DNA of 64,000 nt from Herpomyces periplanetae. Taxonomy: Eukaryota > Ascomycota > Laboulbeniomycetes > Herpomycetales > Herpomycetaceae. Below, piece after piece: positions 57,174 through 64,000 of the stretch. Where the stretch lies: NCBI GenBank assembly GCA_009733715.1, contig WMKJ01000053.1, positions 1 to 64,000 on the forward strand. The letters are read 5' to 3'. A model generated the notes under the pieces. That model ran no database searches, had not been told where the DNA came from, and saw only the letters and a program-made list of their open reading frames with translations. Positions within the stretch are counted from its first letter, which is position 1. Each line of letters opens with the position of its first letter. The position numbers and the translations under genes are program-made.

Positions 57174-57182
57174 AGGGTTAGG
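57174..57182. promoter_or_regulatory. Telobox-like AGGGTTAGG in the RPL25 promoter
   Basis: Sits 60 bp before the RPL25 start codon. TTAGGG-type boxes bound by Tbf1-like factors control ribosomal protein genes in several fungi (established for some ascomycetes). Its use here is inferred. Confidence 0.4.
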
Positions 57183-57241
57183 TTGATTATCGTGAACGAG
57201 GATATTTAATCAACAAAAGCGCGCGAGTTTACAGCTAATAC

Positions 57242-58119
57242 ATGGCTCCTAAAACCGAAGACAAAAAAGGTAAGTACACATATATATAATATATACGATG
57301 GGCAAATTATTTTGGATCAATTGTCAAATATGTTCATGTTGCGTGTGGATACTACTAGCTGCTGAAGAGTTTGTTCAAGTTAAATGTAACTGGCACAATA
57401 CCTACTGTTAATTGACTCGGTAATTATTAGGGTCGTCTGCGTCGACGGCAAAAACGGCGGCTAAATCCACTAGTAAACCAACAAAACCGAGCACTTCAAC
57501 AAGTAAAACTGCCTCTGGGAAAGGCAAAAATTCCGATGGCTCATCCAAAGTCGTCGGTAAAGCTAACGCTGCTGCTAAAGCGGCTTTACGTGGTGTACGT
57601 ACCTTAAACTACCCAAGTTTAGTTATGGGATTTTGAAGGTATACATTTACGGGGTAACTTACACATATACTATTGAGCAGGTCAATTCTCATAAAGTAAC
57701 TAAAGTTCGAACCACAACATCGTTTTACCGACCTAAAACGTTGAAACTTGCACGAAAACCAAAGTATCCACGCAAGAGTATTCATCATGAACCTCGTATG
57801 GATGAACATCGTGTTATCATTCAACCCTTGAATACGGAAAACGTGATGAAGAATATGGAATATAATAATACACTTGTCCTCATCGTCAATATCCGGGCTA
57901 ATAAGCGTCAGATTAAATCGTCCATTAAAAAGTTTTACGGAATCGATTGCATGAAAATTAACACATTGATTCGGTGAGCAGTTGCGCGCGCGCAGACGCA
58001 TGTTCTGTGAAACCTACTAACAGCGTTGTAGGCCGGATGGAACCAAAAAAGCGTTTATCCGACTAAGTCCGGATGTAGATGCATTGGATGTTGCGGCGAC
58101 AAAATTATCACTTATTTAA
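57242..58119 (+). CDS. RPL25: 60S ribosomal protein uL23 (L23a / Rpl25)
   Basis: Sits at the polypeptide exit tunnel and docks SRP and nascent-chain factors. Four exons (57242-57269, 57431-57594, 57681-57973, 58032-58119), with introns of 161, 86 and 58 nt, give 190 residues. All phases agree. The N-terminal 65 residues are a Lys/Ala/Ser-rich extension ([19 protein letters not shown]). The uL23 core follows: [78 protein letters not shown]. The [12 protein letters not shown] join across the last intron is the expected family sequence. The extension is somewhat longer and more Ser/Thr-rich than in yeast (142 residues in total). Confidence 0.95.
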
Positions 58120-58289
58120 CGTTACGCGTAAACTCTACGGGCGGAGGATTGAGTACGCATGCGCTGGCTAGTGAGGCTAGATCATGGATTTTTGTCGTAA
58201 GATCGAGTCGTAGATAACCTAATTGCCTATAAAACTCTGCTAGATAGTTACACAATCCGTTTCCTTTGCATAGCGTAAACTGTTTAAAT

Positions 58290-58763
58290 TTACTTGCGCA
58301 TACTCTGCATATGTTCAACTATTAAGCGACTACTTTCTAAGAACCGATGTACACACGCTTGTAAGCAAGAATCTTCCGAAGCCGTTAACGTGGCCAGTGT
58401 GGACGATGATTCAGGGGAAATGCACTTTTCGAAACACATGTCGGTAAGAGTGTGAACCGCTGTGTATAGGTTGGCATGCGTAAAGGTTTAAATTAGCCAT
58501 GATATCACGAAATAAAATGTAAAATCATGCTTGATTAAAGACACAATATTCAAGAGTATCGTGAATATTAACTTACACGCTTGAATTCCAGCGCGTTGAG
58601 TTTCAGCTTGAATGAAGGCTTTTAGTTCACTCCGATCTTGAGCGTTAAGTTCACCAATGTTGGCACTAATGTCAGCCGCATCGGATTCATCCATGGACAT
58701 GGACGAAGAACTGCTTTTATCAATTGGTGACTTTTTGTTCTTTGGTGTAAAAAAGTCAAACAT
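58290..58763 (-). CDS. TIM8: Mitochondrial intermembrane-space chaperone Tim8
   Basis: Two exons (58763-58577, 58459-58290) with a 117-nt intron give 118 residues. The product has the small-TIM twin CX3C signature: Cys 71/75 (CFEKC) and Cys 94/98 (CLQAC). The surrounding sequence FIQAETQRAGIQASVHTLTD and CVHRFLESSRLIVEHM matches Tim8. Known role: Tim8-Tim13 escort hydrophobic precursors across the intermembrane space; the Cys pairs form disulfides through Mia40. The spacing between the two motifs is 18 residues, longer than the usual 11-16, because of a Ser/Thr-rich insert (SPESSSTLATLTAS). The N-terminus has a Ser-rich extension of about 35 residues. It is convergent with RPL25. Confidence 0.88.
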
Positions 58764-59375
58764 GCTTGTTTAATCGACGTTGCGGTAGTAGTATCTGCAG
58801 CAGATGCACGTGTAACAATCAACGTTCCCACACTTGAACATACGCGCGCACGCCTCCTGGTCTAGGTTAACCGATAGCCTAGAATTACTTGCCCAAATTT
58901 CAACGGTTAACATGGTAAAATCTAACGTGATCTTAGAGAATTCCTCGGGCTTAACACTGAGGAATTTTCCAATAACGCGTTAAAACTTGTCCACACGTAC
59001 AATAAATTTACTAACCACTTGTGAATGAGCCTTATCCGGTTAGGCTTTACTTTAAGAACGTTTTAACTAAATTTAGAATCCACCTTTCTAAACTTCCAAC
59101 CTGATAACCATACTAAATAAACCGGAAAATATCCTGGACAACTCCATCAACAGATTGGAACCATAAAGACGTGATGGCTTCACGACGCCCAACCGAATCC
59201 AGGGTGGCGGTGCGGGAAGACCGCGTGCGCCACAGCAGAGAGCGGAAAAAGGATTTGGCGGTACGGCTTAGTCAGGCGGGACCGGAATTAGGAAGGTGCG
59301 AGGCACAGGACAAGCGTTACTGGGGTGATGGCGGAGGTGTAGAGAGTCCGAGCTGATTGGAGGAAAATTAGGATG
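58764..59375. other. Intergenic region TIM8 promoter / CWC27 3' end
   Basis: A GC-rich patch at 59165-59310 contains TGCGCCAC at 59226. The 61-codon frame there (59171-59356) is compositional. No gene seen. Confidence 0.5.
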
Positions 59376-61028
59376 TTACGTCATTGTTGTTGTTTTGGAG
59401 GTGTATTGATTGTTACGTTTCCATGCGGCGCAAACTTCGCAATTAATGATAAAATGTAAATCACACGTTCCATCTTCATCAATCTCACTAGAATAATGGT
59501 TTTCTTCATCATCCATTAATATATTTTGGTTAAATTTTGTAGTTGTTACCATATCTAACTTTTGCTTAAAATTGTAAAATGCTTCAAGACTTTTGGCTTC
59601 ACAATGGGCCGTATTGTTAATTATATTGGTACTTATAGATCCTTGATTAGTTCGATTTCTAATTCGTCCTCGAATGGCTGTTTCTGGTATCATATTGGTA
59701 AAAATATTGTCTTCTGGTATACCATTTAAATTATCACTTTTTCCCGAATGGTTTACCATAATTGTTTTTCCCTCTTCCTTTTGCTTATTATCTTCCATTA
59801 CGATTTCATCGTGCCATTGTTTATCATGTAGTAAATCACGCTTCATAGACATCTTTAACCTTTCTATTTCTGCCAAAGTTTCCTCCAACTTTGTCTTTTT
59901 TGACATGAGGTGGAAATCCTCTTTTTTATTGTCATTACTACGCTTCTTAGCTTTTTCATTAATCCCTGAATTTTCCCTTTCAATTCTTGTTTCATGCTGG
60001 TTCTTTTGCTTGGTTTTTTCTTCCCGGTCATCAACTTGATTATCACCCTTATGCAAGGGAGAGGGTGGTAATGAAAGTTCATGTAAAGCATCATTTTCAT
60101 CATTACAAGTAACATCGTGGGATAATACTGTTGACATGGAAGGTGAAGCAGGGGTGCGGGTTAATCTAGGGCGTACGGCTATTGATTTACTCGACGTGCT
60201 TATCCCCATTTTCTCTTCCTGTGATACTGGCACTTCCCGCTTTAATGCGCCTTTATCATTTAATTCATTACCCGCGTATACTAACCTTGAGTTAAACTTC
60301 GGTTTGGTCAGTAAATGAACTTCCTCGCCAACATCATCTAATCCATCGTTAAAGCTAACTAGAGCTTTTCCGGATTTGCGCCGTTGATTTCGCCTCTTCA
60401 CGTTAGGTTTATGCGTGGAAGATACCTGGGCCTTGTTGACCCGAGTAAAATTTCGCTCAGAGTCGGTTACTAGTTTGCACCTTGAAAGTAATTGTATACC
60501 ACCGTCATCTAAAATTTTGGTTGATAGTATTCTGGTTGGGTACAAAGGTTTTTCCGTACCTTCTACCAGTTCCATTTCAGACATTTTCATGACAATGTAT
60601 ACGCTATCATCCGTCATGGCAACTCGACCAAATAAAGTGTTACGTCCGGTTAACTCGGGAGTGGGGGCTAATGTTATAAAAAATTGACTCTGATTATCAT
60701 TTCTACGGCCTCCGTTGGCCATGCCGACTAACCCTCGGCGGTTAAACTTAAGTCGAGAATGAAATTCATCGCTAAAGGGATCCCCATTTTCAAAGCTACT
60801 TTGCCCTCCTTCACCCGTTCCAGTGGGATCACCACCTTGTATTATAAACCCTGGAACGAGCCGATGAAACACAGTATTATCATAGTATTCATTGGCGCAA
60901 TGTTGCAAAAAATTTTGCGTGGCCAACGGTGTTTGACGACCAAATAACTCCAATGTTATCACACCAGCGGTTGTGTGTAATTCCACGGCCGCTGTTGGCG
61001 GTGCTTCCATATTATATGAGGAACTCAT
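59376..61028 (-). CDS. CWC27: Spliceosome-associated cyclophilin-like protein CWC27
   Basis: A single exon of 550 residues from the ATG of MSSSYNMEAPPTAAVEL. The N-terminal cyclophilin domain (about 10-180) has VELHTTAGVITLELFG, FHRLVPGFIIQGGDPTGTG, GMANGGRRNDNQSQFFITL and RNTLFGRV. The position that is Trp in CypA is Glu (PTPELTGRN), as in human CWC27, so isomerase activity is probably lost. The middle is charged and disordered with a Lys/Glu-rich coiled coil near LEETLAEIERLKMSMKRDL. The end carries CDLHFIINCEVCAAW, which resembles the ascomycete C-terminal CDLHFI-NC-C-W motif. Known role: a component of the activated spliceosome (Bact) that works with CWC22 and eIF4A3-like factors. The frame is open for eight codons before the chosen ATG, without another Met. 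Confidence 0.9.
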   Translation of the reverse strand: MSSSYNMEAPPTAAVELHTTAGVITLELFGRQTPLATQNFLQHCANEYYDNTVFHRLVPGFIIQGGDPTGTGEGGQSSFENGDPFSDEFHSRLKFNRRGLVGMANGGRRNDNQSQFFITLAPTPELTGRNTLFGRVAMTDDSVYIVMKMSEMELVEGTEKPLYPTRILSTKILDDGGIQLLSRCKLVTDSERNFTRVNKAQVSSTHKPNVKRRNQRRKSGKALVSFNDGLDDVGEEVHLLTKPKFNSRLVYAGNELNDKGALKREVPVSQEEKMGISTSSKSIAVRPRLTRTPASPSMSTVLSHDVTCNDENDALHELSLPPSPLHKGDNQVDDREEKTKQKNQHETRIERENSGINEKAKKRSNDNKKEDFHLMSKKTKLEETLAEIERLKMSMKRDLLHDKQWHDEIVMEDNKQKEEGKTIMVNHSGKSDNLNGIPEDNIFTNMIPETAIRGRIRNRTNQGSISTNIINNTAHCEAKSLEAFYNFKQKLDMVTTTKFNQNILMDDEENHYSSEIDEDGTCDLHFIINCEVCAAWKRNNQYTSKTTTMT

Positions 61029-61370
61029 GAGGATAACGGGGCTGTAGAGCACGTGTTGTTTGTTGTGTATACAATAAGATGTGAGTGTAGTACGATAAAA
61101 TAAATGTTTAACTTAATCTCACGAGTATCTCGTTTTTAAAAGTTTGCCGGGTACCCCACTCGGTAAAATTTTGCTATACGACTCGTGACTGTGTAAGTTT
61201 TGTTACGCATACCCGGCTTGGATAAGGATAATTTTGACTGAGTAACTCGAAATAGTTAATCGTATTCTTATTATGATACTTTAACGGAGCCCCTGACAAA
61301 TTAGAGAAATGACAAGAAGTAGCTCACTCGGTAGATGGAAGCGAAGGATATCGTATAGTAGAAAGAATAA

Positions 61371-61430
61371 AGTATGGTGCGGTAAGGTAGGGTTGGGTAG
61401 GGTAGGGTAGGATAGAACAGGACAGGGTGA
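61371..61430. repeat. Degenerate pentanucleotide array, GGTAG core
   Basis: Units GGTAA, GGTAG, GGTTG, GGTAG, GGATA keep a five-base period for about 60 bp. Confidence 0.65.
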
Positions 61431-61574
61431 ATAATTTTAGTTGATGTATGGCGTAGTACTGTATTGTATTGAATAGAATCGTATAATATCACGTCGTGTC
61501 ATTTAATATCATATAAAGTAATAGAATAGCACAAAGCGCGGTTTGTAGGAAAGGTGACTTGAGGTGTGCCAAAT

Positions 61575-61680
61575 CATGCTGTACATGGCAGAATTGCAGT
61601 GTGCCGTATTTTTCCGTGATGCGTTGTGCAATTCTGTGCTGTGCAGCGTTGTGCCATGGTACAGTATGCTGTAGTGTGCT
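61575..61680. repeat. Degenerate pentanucleotide array, TGCTG/TGTGC units
   Basis: Diverged five-base units around TGTGC, TGCTG and TGCCG. It may be an older part of the 61371 array. Confidence 0.45.
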
Positions 61681-62553
61681 AAACTAGATAAATTCGCGTC
61701 AATTCGTTTTCCAAACTCATTTTTACCTTTTTCGCATCACGCAAAAAACATTTCTGACTAATCAACACTGGCGGTGGATTATTAAGCCGTGATCGGGTCG
61801 GATGAAGAGGGAAGAGCGACTTGGCGCGGGATGGGGAGGATCGGAACGGGATCGGAAGGATAACGGATAAAAAGATTTTGCGATATTCCGTGGGTCGAGT
61901 TTGAAAATTCGAAAAATGCAAAATTAAGTTTTTTGGGGAAAATAACGTTTAATCTAATTATATTAATGTTAGCGATTTATTCTTGTATATGTTCTTGTTA
62001 GCTTGAAGATTTTCCTGTGGGTTGATTCGATTTCTTCTTTTAACCATGGTTACCTTGTATTCACGATGTTGCTCTTTTACATGACGGGCTAACGTAGGCT
62101 AAGAAAAAGGTCCACTGACTGGTTAAAAGATTAAATGGTTGGTTAATGCGTATAGAATTGTTGTTTACGCTTACTATTGATTAGGAATTCAAGGCAATAA
62201 GACATGCTTGGTTGAGTATATGCGAACAAGTCTAATCTAGCGATATTTTATGATGGTTAGATAATGTACGAAGAGTACTTACCACGGTATAATGAGGAAA
62301 ACAACAAAAGTTCATAACACGATTCATACATTGGAAAAAATTGGTTTCATCAAAATCATGGGAATGAATCATAAAACAGTAGACAGGATAAACGAAAATT
62401 CGAACAATATGAAAAAGTGATGGTTAAATTGAATAATGTATATAATATGGGCAGGATTGCCGAACAAGGAACATGGTAGATTTGTTAAAGGTTAGATTGA
62501 ATTAAGTCAAATATAATATCAAAGGACATAATTATGCATTCCGATTGCGTAAA

Positions 62554-64000
62554 CTAGGAAACCAAGGTTATCGCAGACAACTGAGGACATGAGCGAGTTC
62601 GCTGCCGAGGACACGGTATATGCAACGAAGATTTTGATATTTGACGAAGATTCGGAGAGGATTTCATGGTAATTGGATTATCCGAAATTATAGGAAGAAA
62701 ACATGATGTCCGGGTAAATTGTCCGAAACTTGGGAGAGGTGATGGTATAGCTGTCTTGAAACTGGCATTATCAAACGTATTACAACTTGATAGTCGAGTA
62801 TGCGTTGAGCCGGATGAATTAACGTTAAACTGTTCAAGTGGACTTGATGATTCTTCCGATGGGGATAAAACAGCATATTTATCGATAAAATCTTCGGATT
62901 CTTCAATAACACCCTCCAAGTCACCAGCATGATAATTTGACGATGCTGACCAGCTTAAATTAGTCGTACACGTTGATTGGCTAGCTCGATCGACCGAAGT
63001 ACTGGTAAATGATAGATGAGAAGAACTATTGGTCGTTGAGCATGATGATCGATCAGGATTCATCTTTGAATCACGATACCAAGATGGCGGATCAAATATT
63101 GAGTGGGATATCGTGGAAAACGTCGCCCTTGATTGATACGATGATGATTCCGAAAGATGTTTGGTGCTAACTTGACTAGGGTAAGAAGAACATGATAAAG
63201 TGGATGAACCACTTCCGTTGATACCTGAAGACATTGAGGAAGGACATGGCTCGCCTGTAAGTGGAAAATACGATGAAATATGAGGGTAAAGTTGTAAATG
63301 AGGGCGATTAGATTGAAATGGTAGATGTTTAGAGTCGGATAATTGATTAGAGTATTGGGATAAATAAGTAAAATCATGATGAAGGGAAGAAGATGGCGGT
63401 ACGTAAGTAAATGAAGTTGACGATGTTGTTGCCGTGGATGTGGTTCCTGGGTTAACGTTTGAAGGTGTGTGTATAGACGATAAAGATTTTCCTTCCGAAT
63501 GGTTAAATTTTCGAACAATCCTCATGGTTAAATTGTTTAAAGGGTGTAAAGATTTTGTTAGACGGATTGAATGGAATGAATGATAATTAGAAGGTGAATG
63601 AGTATCATGGGGTGATAGTGTAGACTGTGCAAAAGATCGTGGTCGCAATGTGTTAGTTGATGACAACGGGGGATTAGTAGAATTTGTGGTAGAATGATTT
63701 GTTGAATTGTGTTTTAACCGATTGTAAAAATTTGCTGTTTTTTGTGCGAAAGATGTTATAGATGATCTATCGATCTTTGGGGTATGATGTGAAGCATATG
63801 ATAAGGATGAATTTGTAGATGTATGATGTATGAATGGAGGGGGGCTTGATTCAAGTTTAATTGAACCGTTTATAAATGGTAGTGGAGAAAAGAGGAATTT
63901 TGGTAAAGTTGAAGTTCTTATCTTACGACGCCATGTTGAAGAAGTTGAAGAGGTTGAAATAGGTCTGGAAGTCGAAGAAGGAGAAGAGAAAACATCACGG
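62554..64000 (-). CDS. Ser/Thr-rich protein, C-terminal part (cut by the window edge)
   Basis: The minus-strand frame is open from the window end to the stop at 62554, about 482 residues, so the N-terminus lies outside. I do not recognise the family. Composition is dominated by Ser, Thr, Pro, His and Asn, with no predicted domain by eye. Short less-biased segments are TWRRKIRTSTLPKFLFSPLP near the edge, RIVRKFNHSEGKSLSS in the middle, an acidic GVIEESEDFIDKYAVLSPSE, and the C-terminal KSSPNLRQISKSSLHI followed by RQRTRSCPQL. The RxRSxS-like and SSPNL patterns resemble AGC-kinase and 14-3-3 site contexts, suggesting a disordered, phosphorylated regulator. That is inference. Internal introns are not required by the frame. 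Confidence 0.55.
   Translation of the reverse strand, partial: RDVFSSPSSTSRPISTSSTSSTWRRKIRTSTLPKFLFSPLPFINGSIKLESSPPPFIHHTSTNSSLSYASHHTPKIDRSSITSFAQKTANFYNRLKHNSTNHSTTNSTNPPLSSTNTLRPRSFAQSTLSPHDTHSPSNYHSFHSIRLTKSLHPLNNLTMRIVRKFNHSEGKSLSSIHTPSNVNPGTTSTATTSSTSFTYVPPSSSLHHDFTYLSQYSNQLSDSKHLPFQSNRPHLQLYPHISSYFPLTGEPCPSSMSSGINGSGSSTLSCSSYPSQVSTKHLSESSSYQSRATFSTISHSIFDPPSWYRDSKMNPDRSSCSTTNSSSHLSFTSTSVDRASQSTCTTNLSWSASSNYHAGDLEGVIEESEDFIDKYAVLSPSEESSSPLEQFNVNSSGSTHTRLSSCNTFDNASFKTAIPSPLPSFGQFTRTSCFLPIISDNPITMKSSPNLRQISKSSLHIPCPRQRTRSCPQLSAITLVS

Larger units (their letters stand above)
55404..57241. other. Divergent region between the transporter and RPL25
   Basis: About 1.8 kb, no gene supported. 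A CA repeat lies at 55530-55582. A CACGTGAC box lies at 56866-56871 and a telobox-like AGGGTTAGG at 57174-57182. A 73-codon frame at 56760-56981 on the + strand is basic but shows no known motif. Confidence 0.5.
61029..62553. other. Intergenic region with pentanucleotide arrays
   Basis: No gene supported. Contains the CWC27 promoter and two diverged pentanucleotide tracts. A short GC-richer patch lies at 61770-61860. Confidence 0.5.

Noticed and set aside
61371-61430. Internal telomere repeat
   Set aside because: Units are GGTAG-like and degenerate, not TTAGGG; no long array.

Overview
The window reads as a gene-bearing chromosome segment of a fungus, most likely an ascomycete outside the budding yeasts. 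Evidence: short spliceosomal introns (about 55-160 nt, GTAAGT/GTACGT donors, CTAAC/TTAAC branch sites, TAG/CAG acceptors); a fungal-type CPSase-ATCase fusion (URA2); a GH72 glucanosyltransferase with a GPI tail; the ERG26 sterol gene; a CWC27 tail of ascomycete type; an Arb1 RNAi factor; and a PRC2 E(z) methyltransferase, which budding and fission yeasts lack. The species is not identified, and a Taphrinomycotina-like or other early ascomycete is only my inference. Exon structures were read by eye, by matching intron phase to known protein families; none has been aligned or checked against RNA.

0-18 kb: gamma-tubulin complex protein GCP4 (+) and URA2 (-) converge with overlapping coding ends. 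A VAMP7-like SNARE (+), the PP2A catalytic subunit (+, six exons), mitochondrial ribosomal protein uS12 (-) and the inner-membrane protein MDM33/SHE9 (+) follow. 18-29 kb: an unidentified one-pass membrane protein (-), an unidentified basic protein (-), a doubtful small ORF (+) and a large C2H2 zinc-finger regulator (-) with a very pyrimidine-rich upstream region. 29-38 kb: gene-poor, with microsatellites, degenerate pentanucleotide arrays and an octamer array. 38-64 kb: dense again, with ERG26 (+), TYW1 (+), inositol polyphosphate kinase ARG82/IPMK (-), a La-motif/Arb1 fusion (+), a GAS/GEL glucanosyltransferase (-), E(z)/KMT6 (-), eRF1 (+), a vacuolar-type amino acid transporter (-), ribosomal protein uL23/RPL25 (+), TIM8 (-), CWC27 (-) and the C-terminal part of a Ser-rich protein (-) cut by the window edge.

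Most genes are housekeeping. The points most worth following are: (1) a La RNA-binding motif spliced in frame onto the Argonaute siRNA chaperone Arb1; (2) a URA2 protein with no dihydroorotase-like domain; (3) two adjacent hairpins inside the long first intron of the inositol polyphosphate kinase; (4) several convergent gene pairs with overlapping or nearly touching ends, in a genome that carries RNAi and Polycomb-type silencing factors; and (5) CACGTG boxes and GC-rich GCGCCAC islands that recur at gene starts. I saw no rRNA, tRNA, CRISPR array, transposon or virus-derived element.
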